Shown: positions 26,842 through 36,100, counted from the stretch's first letter. The stretch: DNA of 64,000 nt from JANOYJ01 sp963792485 (GCA_963792485.1 CAWBWL010000007.1:558001-622000), one strand, 5' to 3'. Translations and numbers: made by a program. Notes: generated by a model not told the origin, from the sequence alone.

Positions 26842-27789
26842 ATGACTATGAGCGAGCGAACCGAAACTATTGAGCCGCCGGCGAACGCGACGATTGCGGC
26901 AATGGGCGCGTCTGTAAGCGTGCGGGCGGCTGCGGCGACGGCCCGGATCGCGCCCCAGGCCGAAAATGGAAGTTGCGACTGCGCACCCGGCGGCGATTCG
27001 GCCGCCAGCGGCGGCGCGATGCCATCATTCGTCTATGCCATTGGCAGGATCGAGGCCCGGTTCCCCAACCTTGCCGCGGAAAAGGAGTTCGCTCAGGCCA
27101 CCGGAAGGGCGGATACCGCCGGAAAGACTGACCAGCAGACCTTCCACGCCGTCCTCTCTAAGCGCGAGAACCGTTATCTGTTGCGGCAGATGTGTTGGGT
27201 GTTGACTGTCGAGGGAATGGAGACCTACCTCTTGCAGCCACGCGATCCGGCCGACGCCGACATGCTCGTCGACGCGATACGGCCCGAATCCGGTGCCGGA
27301 GATGTCGACGTGGTCATCGGCCTGCGCGGCGGCATCTCGCCGCCGGAGGCGTGCAACGGCTTGATGATTCCGATGGTCTTTTTCGACCAGATTTACTCCT
27401 TCGACCGGACTACGCTCATCAAGGCGATCCCGCGGCCGGAGGGATTGACCGCAGCACAGTTCGGCCCGGCGGCCGAGGAGTTGTTCAACCGCATCATGCA
27501 TGTGGCGGACAACGCCGGTGCCGCCGACGAGCACCGGGCCTTGAACTACCTCGCCATGCGTTATCCCGCCATCTATGCGAAGGCGGCGGAGCAGTTCGCC
27601 GGCAATTGCTCGCTCACCGGCGTCGAAGTGCGCGCCTCGCGACTGAGCGGCTCGCGCAACATCGTCGACGCCGTCTTCGCCTATACCAATCGTAGCACGG
27701 ATTTCACCGAGAAGTTCTTCGTGCGGATCGATGTGACCGAGGAGTTTCCGTTCCTGGTCACCAAGCTGTCGCCTTACTACGACCGTTGA
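26842..27789 (+). CDS. PatG C-terminal-domain-like protein
   Basis: The 315-residue protein, with AGGAGG upstream of its ATG, has a low-complexity start with a CDCAPGG motif (about residues 45-51). It continues as VYAIGRIEARFPNLAAEKEF, WVLTVEGMETYLLQPRDP and ALNYLAMRYPAIYAK, ending FFVRIDVTEEFPFLVTKL. This order (CxCxPG, VYALG, tryptophan-leucine-Thr motif, RALNYxA, RFxIDVxxxxPVxV) matches my recollection of the region after the protease domain in cyanobactin PatG. In PatG the domain is fused to a subtilase; here protease and domain are separate genes. Its biochemical role is unknown. Confidence 0.75.
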   Translation: MTMSERTETIEPPANATIAAMGASVSVRAAAATARIAPQAENGSCDCAPGGDSAASGGAMPSFVYAIGRIEARFPNLAAEKEFAQATGRADTAGKTDQQTFHAVLSKRENRYLLRQMCWVLTVEGMETYLLQPRDPADADMLVDAIRPESGAGDVDVVIGLRGGISPPEACNGLMIPMVFFDQIYSFDRTTLIKAIPRPEGLTAAQFGPAAEELFNRIMHVADNAGAADEHRALNYLAMRYPAIYAKAAEQFAGNCSLTGVEVRASRLSGSRNIVDAVFAYTNRSTDFTEKFFVRIDVTEEFPFLVTKLSPYYDR

Positions 27790-27816
27790 AGTCAACTAGC
27801 CAAAAGGAGACGTAAA

Positions 27817-28098
27817 ATGTCTAACTTACCTGGATTTACGGCGGAGTCCGCGCTTGCCGGAGCAGCCGGATACTACGAATTCGCTGGCCACTTCGGGTAT
27901 GCCTCTGAAGGTGCAAGCGTCATCCCGCAAGTGTGCGTCAGCAGCTCTTGCTTGGGACTGCCGAGCGGGCGGTTCTGCATCAACCTTCCGGTCGTCGGCA
28001 GGCGTTGCGTCAACATTCCCTCGTTCGGCCGGTGGCGCATCCGCTGTTGCACCCGCTGGGGCTGGCCGCCGGTTAGATGCGGCATCGCGAGGTGCTGA
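27817..28098 (+). CDS. Candidate RiPP-like precursor 1: FTAExAL leader with arginine-rich eight-cysteine tail
   Basis: AAAAGGAG precedes the ATG of this 93-residue protein. The N-terminal part (MSNLPGFTAESALAGAAGYY up to VIPQ, about residue 38) is cysteine-free and shares the FTA(E/D)x(A/S)L motif with the next small protein. The C-terminal part holds all eight cysteines and nine arginines, and contains imperfect repeats GRFCINLP, GRRCVNIP and GRWRIRCC. The protein has the two-part structure of a leader plus a modified or disulfide-bonded core. Cleavage near VIPQ by the cluster protease is an inference. Confidence 0.8.
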   Translation: MSNLPGFTAESALAGAAGYYEFAGHFGYASEGASVIPQVCVSSSCLGLPSGRFCINLPVVGRRCVNIPSFGRWRIRCCTRWGWPPVRCGIARC

Positions 28099-28116
28099 CG
28101 GCTGAGGCATAGAACC

Positions 28117-28146
28117 GTCAGGCGAGGCGGAAAAGCCTCGCCTGAC
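28117..28146 (+). other. Perfect 12-bp hairpin between the two precursor genes
   Basis: GTCAGGCGAGGC (28117-28128) and GCCTCGCCTGAC (28135-28146) form an uninterrupted stem with a 6-nt loop GGAAAA. No U-tract follows, so it is more likely an mRNA-stabilising or partial-attenuation element that sets the ratio of the first to the second peptide. Confidence 0.75.
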
Positions 28147-28190
28147 CCTCACCGCTTGGGTTCATCCGAAACCTAGAAGGAGTGCGTGAC

Positions 28191-28478
28191 ATGACTGTTC
28201 CCAAATTCACCGCGGACGCCTCGTTGGGGCCCGCGTCGCGAAGCTATATCGTCAGTGCTTGGTATGGGCATTTTGCGGCAGGTCTGTACGGCGCCTCCGG
28301 GGGCATTGCGCCGAGCCAATTCGACGAAATGGACATCCCGGACGACGGAATGGGCGAGGACTTCCAGATTGGCGACGAAGGCGAGGAAGACGTCCTTCCG
28401 GAGAATGGGGAGGACATGGAAGACAACGGCGAGTCCGGAGACGATATGCAGGACGACGGCGAGGCCGAGGAGGCCTAA
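28191..28478 (+). CDS. Candidate RiPP-like precursor 2: FTADASL leader with highly acidic tail
   Basis: AAGGAG lies 8 nt before the ATG of this 95-residue protein; the GTG nine bases upstream is less well placed. The start, MTVPKFTADASLGPASRSY, aligns with precursor 1, and GHF and (P/S)Q recur in the same order. From about residue 43 the protein is strikingly acidic (roughly 25 Asp/Glu in the last 54 residues, for example GDEGEEDVLPENGEDMEDNG), with no cysteine. It may neutralise or chaperone the cationic peptide, bind metal, or be a second product. Confidence 0.78.
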   Translation: MTVPKFTADASLGPASRSYIVSAWYGHFAAGLYGASGGIAPSQFDEMDIPDDGMGEDFQIGDEGEEDVLPENGEDMEDNGESGDDMQDDGEAEEA

Positions 28479-28520
28479 GCCGGAGTTACGGTGACGGTTG
28501 CCGAATTTCAGCCTTGGCAT

Positions 28521-28804
28521 TTAATTCGGTAACTGTGGGTCTTCGGGCAAGAGCCCTTCTTGGTAATGAAAATGGCTCTGACTGGCAGTCGAAAAATTTG
28601 AGATGAACTTGGGCTTGAACTCGTGGTGTTTCCTCGACGTAAAAAGACCATTGTCAAGAGCCCACGGGTAAACGCTTTTACCAACTGGGTACTGCGTAAG
28701 CGCGCCAGTCAGGCTTCCTTTTCGAATCCACAAATCCGCTTCTTTGTAGGTTTCGAACAACGCGGAGGGAAATCTAATTTTTTGTCTCCGTTGAAGACCC
28801 ACAT
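28521..28804 (-). pseudogene. Small conserved protein (DUF7710-like), frameshifted in an A-run
   Basis: The open frame reads FPSALFETYKEADLWIRKGS, then LTGALTQYPVGKSVYPWALD, and near the end QSHFHYQEGL, a pattern I associate with the DUF7710 family (assignment from memory). The expected N-terminus, MWVFNGDKK, lies in another frame from the ATG at 28804. Adding one A to the A6 run at about 28782-28787 joins them as MWVFNGDKKIRFPSALF. This may be a sequencing error, a decayed gene or slippage. It lies in noticeably AT-richer DNA at the right edge of the island. Confidence 0.5.
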
Positions 28805-28859
28805 AGCATGTGCCCCTGAAGCAAAATTGGTGAACCTAACCGAAACTCACCCCCCCCCC

Positions 28860-29598
28860 TCAAACCATCGCCATGCCGCCATTCACGTGCAGCGTCTGGC
28901 CCGTCACATACGCCGCTTCGTCTGACGCCAGATACACCACCGCCGCAGCCACATCCGCGCCTTTGCCCATGCGCTTCATCGGGATGGCGCTCATGATGGC
29001 TTCCTGCTGTTTTTCGTTCAGCTTTTCGGTCATGGCCGATTCAATGAAGCCGGGGGCGACGCAGTTGACGGTGACGTTGCGGCTGGCGATTTCCTGCGCC
29101 AGCGATTTGGTGAGGCCGATCATGCCGGCCTTTCGAGGCGCAGTAATTGGCCTGGCCGGGATTGCCGGTGACGCCCACCACCGAGGTGATGTTGATGATG
29201 CGGCCATGGCGGCGGCGCATCATTGGATGGGTGAGCTCGCGCGTCAGGCGGAACACCGCGCCGAGATTGATTTCCAGCACCGCGTCCCAGTCGGCGTCGG
29301 ACATCCTCACAAACAGGCCGTCCTTGGTGATTCCGGCATTATTGACGAGGATATCGACACCTTCCAGCTCGGCCTCCGCCTTTTGCCCCAGCGCTTTGAC
29401 TGCCTCGCGGTCAGCCAGATTGGCCGGGAAGAGTTTGACCCGCCCGCCAAGCTCGGCGGCAAGGCTTTCGAGCTTTTCCGCCCGCGTGCCATGCAGGCCG
29501 ACAATGGCGCCCGCTGTGTGCAGCGCCCGCGCAATCTCTTCGCCCAGCCCGCCGGTCGCGCCGGTGACCAGCGCCTTTTTGCCTGTCAGGTCAAACAT
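28860..29598 (-). CDS. fabG: 3-oxoacyl-ACP reductase FabG, single-base frameshift
   Basis: The ATG at 29598 opens MFDLTGKKALVTGATGGLGE, a short-chain dehydrogenase with NNAGITKDGLFVRM and the active site INITSVVGVTGNPGQANYCASK. One extra base near 29129 then breaks the frame; the rest continues as AGMIGLTKSLAQEIASRNVT and ends VTGQTLHVNGGMAMV. The restored protein is 245 residues, normal for FabG. It reduces 3-oxoacyl-ACP with NADPH. Because fabG is essential, a base-calling error is more likely than true loss. Confidence 0.92.
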
Positions 29599-29609
29599 GC
29601 CGTTCCTCC

Positions 29610-30542
29610 TCAAACCAGAATGGCGGCAAGCGCCGCATCGATGTCTTCCGCCGTGTTCACCGCAATGCCGTTCACATCCTTCGATATGCGCCGCGCCAGC
29701 CCGGTCAGCACCTTGCCGGAGCCGATTTCATACAGCGTCGTCACGCCGTTTGCCGCGAACCACTCCACCGTCTCGCGCCAGCGCACCTGGCCAGTGACCT
29801 GCGCAACCAGCCGCGCGGTAATTTCCGCCGGATCGGATGTCGGCGTCACGGTGACATTCGATACAACCGGGACACGCGGCGCGTGGACTTTGACATTTCC
29901 CAAAGCCGCGCGCATCGCCTCGCCCGCCGGTTGCATCAGGCTGGAATGAAACGGCGCGGAGACGGACAGCATGATGGCGCGCTTGGCGCCTGCCTCCGTT
30001 GCCAGCGCCGCCGCCTTTTCGACCGCGTGCTTTTCTCCGGAAATCACCAATTGCCCGCCGCCATTGTCATTGGCGATCTGGCAGCCGGCGCTTTTGCAGG
30101 CGGCTTCGACCTGCTCGTGCTCCAGCCCGATAATGGCCGCCATCGCGCCCTTGCCCGCCGGCACTGCCGCCTGCATCGCATTGCCGCGTATGCGCAGGAG
30201 CCGGGCCGTATCAGTGAGCGAAAACGCGCCAGCGGCGGCGAGCGCGGAATATTCGCCGAGCGAATGGCCCGCCACATATGCCACCTTGTCCTTCAAGTTC
30301 AGCCCGCGCGCTTCCATCACCCTTAAGATGGCCATCGACACGGCCATCAGCGCCGGCTGCGCATTGGCGGTCAGCGTCAGCGTCTCCTCCGGCCCCTCGA
30401 ACATCACTGCCGAGAGCTTTTCGCCCAGCGCCTCATCGACTTCGGCAAATACCGCCCGGGCCTCGGCGAACTGACCGGCGAGCGCCTTGCCCATGCCGAC
30501 CGCCTGGCTGCCCTGCCCCGGAAATGTGAATGCGATGGCCAT
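29610..30542 (-). CDS. fabD: Malonyl-CoA:ACP transacylase FabD
   Basis: This 310-residue enzyme starts FTFPGQGSQAVGMGKALAGQ and has the nucleophile motif AGHSLGEYSALAA and the histidine in SVSAPFHSSLM. It loads malonate onto ACP. The stop lies 11 nt before fabG. The 203-bp gap to the divergent universal stress gene carries the promoters; nothing else stands out there. Confidence 0.95.
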   Translation of the reverse strand: MAIAFTFPGQGSQAVGMGKALAGQFAEARAVFAEVDEALGEKLSAVMFEGPEETLTLTANAQPALMAVSMAILRVMEARGLNLKDKVAYVAGHSLGEYSALAAAGAFSLTDTARLLRIRGNAMQAAVPAGKGAMAAIIGLEHEQVEAACKSAGCQIANDNGGGQLVISGEKHAVEKAAALATEAGAKRAIMLSVSAPFHSSLMQPAGEAMRAALGNVKVHAPRVPVVSNVTVTPTSDPAEITARLVAQVTGQVRWRETVEWFAANGVTTLYEIGSGKVLTGLARRISKDVNGIAVNTAEDIDAALAAILV

Positions 30543-30745
30543 GGCGTCCTCCGTGAATGCGTTTTGCCGGTCTCACCCGTGGAGCGGCGCAAAGTCAAGA
30601 AAGCATTGTTTGCGCGTGTCACATTTCCGCGTCTCTGCGCACCCCTGCATTTGCGCCAAGTCAAGTCCGTGAATGCGGCGCGGGGCTATGATGCCACAGA
30701 CGCACTCGATTTCGCCCGCTATGCCCGCACGGAAAGGAACATGAC

Positions 30746-31612
30746 ATGTACAAATCCATCTTCATTCCCTTCACCTCCAATGGCGACCAGACGGGCGCGC
30801 TCGGCTTTGCCGCCGCGCTGGCATCGGCCAGCGGCGCGTCGGCGCAAGGCGTATTCTCGTCAAAATCCCTGTCTCTGCTCGACAGCGCCCTGCGCAGCCA
30901 GATTGGCGACATGTATATGGCGCATGGCTATGCCGCCGCGCAGGAGCTCAGCGACAAGCAATATCTTGATCAATACGAGAAACGCGCCACAGCGGGCGGC
31001 GCGTGGTTTGCCGCTGAAAAGGCAAGGCTCAAACTCGGCAAATCCCTCACCCTTGGCAAACCTCTGGAACTGTTCGACGAGGCGGCGGAACAGATCCGCG
31101 ACGAATGCGCCTTCCATGACATTACCGTGGCAAGCTTTGACCTTGGCCTGACCATTTATGACGATGTCATCACCGGCGCGCTGTTTTCGACCGGACGGCC
31201 GCTCGTCCTGATCCGCTCCTTCGAGGCGGACCGCAAGCTGTCGGACTTGACGGTGACGCTCGCCTACAAGCCCTCGCCGCCCATGCTGCATGCGCAATGG
31301 CACGCCATGCCGATCCTGCAGGCGGCCAAGCGCGTGATCCTGCTGGGAATCACAGAAAAGGGCAAATATGAGCGCGCCGGTTTTGACCGGTTCACCGCCT
31401 ATCTTTCTGCCCACAAGATCAAGGCGGAACCGCATTATCTGACTGAAAAGGGCTATGTTCCCGAACAGATCGAGGCCTTTTCGAAAGCGCAGTCATCCGA
31501 TCTTCTGGTCATGGGCGCCTATTCGCATTCGCGCCTGCGCCAGCTCGTCTTTGGCGGCGCGACGGAATATTTCCTTGGCAATAAGAGCTGCAATCTGTTC
31601 CTGTCGCATTGA
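30746..31612 (+). CDS. Universal stress protein (tandem UspA-type domains)
   Basis: The 288-residue product begins MYKSIFIPFTSNGDQTGALG and ends with a typical UspA motif, DLLVMGAYSHSRLRQLVFGG, followed by AT. Its length fits two USP domains, the second carrying the nucleotide-binding GxxxxG(S/T)-like region. Such proteins are soluble and linked to stress survival; the exact role is unknown. Divergent from fabD. Confidence 0.85.
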   Translation: MYKSIFIPFTSNGDQTGALGFAAALASASGASAQGVFSSKSLSLLDSALRSQIGDMYMAHGYAAAQELSDKQYLDQYEKRATAGGAWFAAEKARLKLGKSLTLGKPLELFDEAAEQIRDECAFHDITVASFDLGLTIYDDVITGALFSTGRPLVLIRSFEADRKLSDLTVTLAYKPSPPMLHAQWHAMPILQAAKRVILLGITEKGKYERAGFDRFTAYLSAHKIKAEPHYLTEKGYVPEQIEAFSKAQSSDLLVMGAYSHSRLRQLVFGGATEYFLGNKSCNLFLSH

Positions 31613-31632
31613 GCGAAGCGGCCCGGCGCTTA

Positions 31633-32064
31633 TCAAAAATGCTCGCCGGGGCGGAACGGTCCATAACGTGTTGACGCGGTGATCAAATAAGCCGTTGACC
31701 AGCCGATCATCAAAAACCCGTTCAGCGCCTCGACGCCGCCAAGCAGCCGCCAGTCTTCGACCGGCACAATGTCGCCAAAGCCGACGGTCGAGAACGCCAC
31801 CAGCGAAAAATACAGCGCGTGCTCGACATCGGGAAACGCCCCGAGCGCCAGATACACGCCCGCCCAGATCCAGACCTCAATGCTGAGCAGCAAAAACAGC
31901 CCAAGCACCACAAAGGTAATCGACAGCACCTTGTCGCCATGGCCGCTGAGGCCGAACCGGTCGATCACGCGGCCCATGACCCAGGCAATCGCGATGAGGC
32001 CGAATGTGTGGACCAGAACGGTCGCAAAGATCACAGGTGCGCCGATGGCCAGGTTCAATATCAT
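31633..32064 (-). CDS. Two-helix ion channel protein
   Basis: The 143-residue protein has an N-terminal membrane segment (LAIGAPVIFATVLVHTFGLI), a second (VLSITFVVLGLFLLLSIEVW), a pore loop with the filter-like STVGFGD, and a last helix (VEALNGFLMIGWSTAYLITA). This is the Ion_trans_2 layout of small K+ channels. The filter has Phe where TVGYGD has Tyr, as some K+ channels do. No cytosolic ligand domain is present. Convergent with the stress protein. Confidence 0.82.
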   Translation of the reverse strand: MILNLAIGAPVIFATVLVHTFGLIAIAWVMGRVIDRFGLSGHGDKVLSITFVVLGLFLLLSIEVWIWAGVYLALGAFPDVEHALYFSLVAFSTVGFGDIVPVEDWRLLGGVEALNGFLMIGWSTAYLITASTRYGPFRPGEHF

Positions 32065-32177
32065 GTGCTTAACCCGCTCGAGTTAACTGTCCGGGCCGGT
32101 TTCGGTCCGATTCAGCTTGCGCGGCCCACCCCCTTACCTATCTGACAGGCAACTCAAGTGATCAAGAGGGGCGGCTC

Positions 32178-33113
32178 ATGGATTATTTTTACATTCTTCT
32201 CGGACTTGTGGGTCTCTTCTTCGGCGGCGAAGCTTTGGTGCGCGGCTCGGTCGCCATTGCCGAGCGGCTGGGCGTGTCGCAGCTTGTCATCGGCCTGACA
32301 ATTGTGGGCTTCGGCACATCCGCGCCCGAGCTTCTGGTCTCGCTGAATGCGGCGCTTGCGGGCTCCTCCGATATTGCGCTCGGCAATGTCGTCGGCTCCA
32401 ACACTGCCAACATCCTGCTCATTTTGGGGCTTTCGGCGCTCGTCTATCCGATCATGAACTGGGACCGGAATGTGCGCCGTGACATTCTGGTTGCGCTTGG
32501 CGTTGCGGCGCTGACGCTGGCGCTCGTGCAGTTTTCAGTCATTGGCCGCTTCGCCGGACTCTTTATGGCCGCAGCGCTCGCAGCCTATCTCTGGCATATC
32601 TTCTCCTCCAGCAAGATCGCGCCGAGCCAGATCACTGACCCAACCGACCCACACCAGCATTCGCGGCTGTCGCCGCGCCTTGCCGCCGGGGCGATCGCGC
32701 TTGGCCTTGTCCTGCTCGTCTTCGGCGCCGATTTCCTCGTCGAGGGCGCGACCAATATCGCCCGCGGCTTCGGCATTTCTGAAGCGGTGATCGGGCTCAC
32801 CATTGTGGCCGTCGGCACCAGCCTGCCCGAGCTTGCAACGTCGATCCTTGCCGCCCTGCGCAAACATTCCGACGTCGCGCTCGGCAATGTTGTCGGCTCC
32901 AATATTTTCAACATACTCGGCATTCTCGGCCTCACCGCCCTCGTCCAGCCCGTAGGCGTCTCCCCAAATTTCGCCAGCTTCGACGTGCCGGTCATGCTGG
33001 CCGTGACGCTGCTCTTGGCAGGGCTGCTGTTCTTCGCAAAGACAATCGACCGGCGGATCGGGGCGGTCATGGTCGGGGCTTATGTTGTGTATACGGCGGT
33101 GCTGTTTGTGTGA
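32178..33113 (+). CDS. Calcium/sodium antiporter (CaCA family, YrbG-like)
   Basis: The 311-residue membrane protein carries the two alpha-repeats of CaCA exchangers: GFGTSAPELLVSLNAALAGS with GNVVGSNTANILLILG, and AVGTSLPELATSILAALRKH with GNVVGSNIFNILGILG. The two halves are inverted homologues, each with five helices, and the acidic residues in the PEL motifs bind cation. ATG 32178 has GAGGGGCGG upstream. Confidence 0.92.
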   Translation: MDYFYILLGLVGLFFGGEALVRGSVAIAERLGVSQLVIGLTIVGFGTSAPELLVSLNAALAGSSDIALGNVVGSNTANILLILGLSALVYPIMNWDRNVRRDILVALGVAALTLALVQFSVIGRFAGLFMAAALAAYLWHIFSSSKIAPSQITDPTDPHQHSRLSPRLAAGAIALGLVLLVFGADFLVEGATNIARGFGISEAVIGLTIVAVGTSLPELATSILAALRKHSDVALGNVVGSNIFNILGILGLTALVQPVGVSPNFASFDVPVMLAVTLLLAGLLFFAKTIDRRIGAVMVGAYVVYTAVLFV

Positions 33114-33122
33114 GCTCGCGCC

Positions 33123-36100
33123 TCACGCCTGCCCGGCGATGGAAGCCTCAAGCAGCGCGATCTCGTCCCCGGTCAGCTCAAACGCCGCATAGACGATTGC
33201 GTCGATCTCCCGCTCGGCCCGCTCAATCTCCGCCGTCAGCCGCTTCACCTCGGCGGACGCCTCAGCATGGAACGCCTCCCACTGCCCGCGCTCTTTCACC
33301 GGAATCTCGGCCTTGAAGGCGCGCTTCACCTCGTCGCGGAAGGCGGCGAAGTCGAGTTCGTGGAAGTTTTCGAGCCTGCGCGAGATTTTCGCGCCGGAGC
33401 CGCCGAGGTCGGGAAGGCGGGCGAGGAAGGATTGCTGCACCTCATTCCGATTCGCCGCTGCTTCAATACAGGTTTTCGAGAGAACAGCCGCAGGAGTTTT
33501 CTGGAAGTGTTGCATAGCTGGTAGACACGTCGGCGTGAGATACTGCTCTTTCAAACGAATGTAGCCACCGCTGGCGATGGGCGTTTCACCTACCCACTGA
33601 AACCACGCGAGCTTTGAATTTAGAAAAGCAAGCAGTGACAGGTCGGAAGTAGGTATGACAAAAGCGGTTCCATCAACAAAGTAACCTCGGGAATCCAATG
33701 AAAAAGGCGACGAGTTGGCGATATCGAGGTAGACGATCTTTTTGGCTTCATATTTTGGCTGGTATGCAATTTGAGCTTGCTGCAGCTCCCACCATTCCTG
33801 CACGGTTGCGCGTTTCTCTAATTCCGGCTTGTAAGCCAATAGCCAATCTCGAACTGCAGGGTAGTCATCAATGTTCACTTTGCCTTTTGGCGTGTTGATG
33901 ACCCAAAGGCCCTCATCTTCAACATACCAGCGCTTGACATTTCTCCCTCGCAGATAGGGTTTGAGCAGCTCACTCGATTTCCCATCAGCTGATACCAATG
34001 AATTTCGAGTTTCGGTGTCGACGATAAACGCATCATTCAAGCCAGTCTTCATGCCCCAAAGCGGCGCGCCATAGACTTCGCCGAGCGTCTTCCTGCCCTT
34101 GACGATCTTGTCGCGCAGCGCGGCGAGCGGCGCGTCTTCGAACTGCCAGGAGCCGCCGGTCAGCCGCGCCCTCGGCATGGCGCGCGCGCCCGCCTCAAAC
34201 GCCGCGCCAAGCTCAACCGGCGCCTCGCCTTTGACATGCAGAAAGCGCAACTCTCCCGCGCCTGCGCCTTCGATGCTGCCGCGCTTGGTGGCCGTCAGAA
34301 TGGCCGGATAGGTGGTGACGCCTTCAAACACCTGCGTGTCGCCGAAATCGACCACGACATCCAGATTGGTGCGCTCGGACAAATGCAGCCGCAGCTTCTC
34401 GCCGGAACCGGTGCGGAAAAAGGTCGAAGAGGAAATGAACCCCAGCCGCCCGCCAGTCTTGAGAATGGAAACGCCCTTCTCAAAGAAGTAGGCATAGAGA
34501 TCGCTGCGCTCGTCGGCGACCACATAATGCTTTGTCAGCCAAGGCTTGACCGGCTTCAAAAATTCCATGCGCACATAGGGCGGATTGCCGATGACGATAT
34601 CGAAGCCGCCCTTGGCGAAAACTTCCGGAAACGCCGCATTCCAGTCAAACGCCCGCGCGTCGGTTGCCTTGTCATGGATGATGCTGTTGCCGGCGCGGAT
34701 CGTGTGGTCAAGGCTCTGCAATTGCTTCTGCCGCCGCGCCGTTTTCAGCCAGAGCGACAGGCGGGATATTTCGACGGATTCGACATTGAGATCGACGCCG
34801 TAGAGATTGGAGGTGAGAATTTCGTCGTAAATGTCGAAATCCAGTTTGTGGTCCAGCGCCGTCATGCGGTCAGTGACGCGCAGGTATTCGGCGGCGAGCG
34901 CATCAAATGCGGCGACCAGAAACGCACCGGAGCCGCAGGCGGGATCGACCACAGTCAGGCCGCGCAGGGCGGCGAGATATTCGCTCCAGAATGCCAGTTC
35001 CGCAGGCGCGTCATCCTTGAACAGGACTTCCGACTTTTCCTCCGGGAAATCCGGAACCCCGGCGTGCTTCAACAGGAAAGCCGACTGCATCTGCGCCAAG
35101 GCCTCGCCGATCGTCCGCTCGACCAGAAACCGTGTGATGCCGTCAGGCGTGTAGACAACGCCCTCGCGTTTGCGTTTGTTGGCGACGGGTGCTTCCGCCT
35201 CGCCCTCGCGCAGCTTTTCAATGTCCGTGATCGACTGCTCGAACAGATGGCCAAGCACAGTGACCGGCACTTCGCTGGCGAAATCCCAGTCGCCGAGCGC
35301 CGCCATGGCTTCGGCGAGATGATCCGGCAGCATGATGCTGTCCGTCACCGGGTCGGGCGCGAATAAGCCGCCATTATAGGCGGGGATGTCGCGCGGATGC
35401 CGCCCGCCTTTGTCCACCATGCGGAACAGGCCCTGGAAATTTGTCCAGACGGGCTGCGGGTTAAAGCCATTGACGTCGCTGGCAGCCCTTTCAAGCAGCT
35501 TCTCTTCCATCAGACGGTTCGCACCCGCGAATGCCACGAACAGCACGCGGTCGAGAAGCTTTTGCGCGACCTCGATGGACGAGGCGAGCGCGAGCTTCGG
35601 TCCGTCCGGCTCATGCGCCAGAAAGCCGAGCAGCTTAAGGCGAAGCTCCTTGTATTGCTCATAGAGCTTGTTGGTGATGTCTTTCAGCTCATTGTCGGAA
35701 TCGCGCAACAGCTGCTCGGTTTCGCCGCCAAGAAACCGCTTCGCGGACAAGAGCAGCAGCAGCCTTTTCAGCTCTTCCGGCTCGTTGAGCCGCGTCAGGT
35801 CGAACAGCTCATAGGCGTCGCGGCCCCGGCCAAAGCCATAGAGCCGGATTTCCCGGCAATTCGACACCAGCACCCATTTCGCGCCGGGAACATCAATGGC
35901 GTAGTCCCAGGCCTGCTGCACCGGGCTCTTGCCGCGCCCCGGCATGATGGCGTCGAGGTCGCTTGTGTCTGCGCCCTTCATTTCCATCGGCGCAGCGATC
36001 ACATCGCCGTCGCCTTCGGGAAAAAAGCTGCCCAAGGCGACATCGACTGAACCGCGCCTGATCTGGCGCTCGGTCGCAAGCGAATATTCGCGGTCATGGG

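Noticed and set aside
26795..26845. 17-codon frame ending on the PatG-like start (CCATGA)
   Set aside because: No ribosome site of its own was found; probably chance.
26759..28190. YcaO, lanthipeptide synthetase or radical-SAM enzyme expected in a RiPP cluster
   Set aside because: None found in any frame within the island; the cluster contains only the protease, PatG-like and small genes.
34236..35366. 376-codon frame opposite the restriction-modification gene
   Set aside because: Antisense shadow; the minus-strand frame carries clear methyltransferase motifs.
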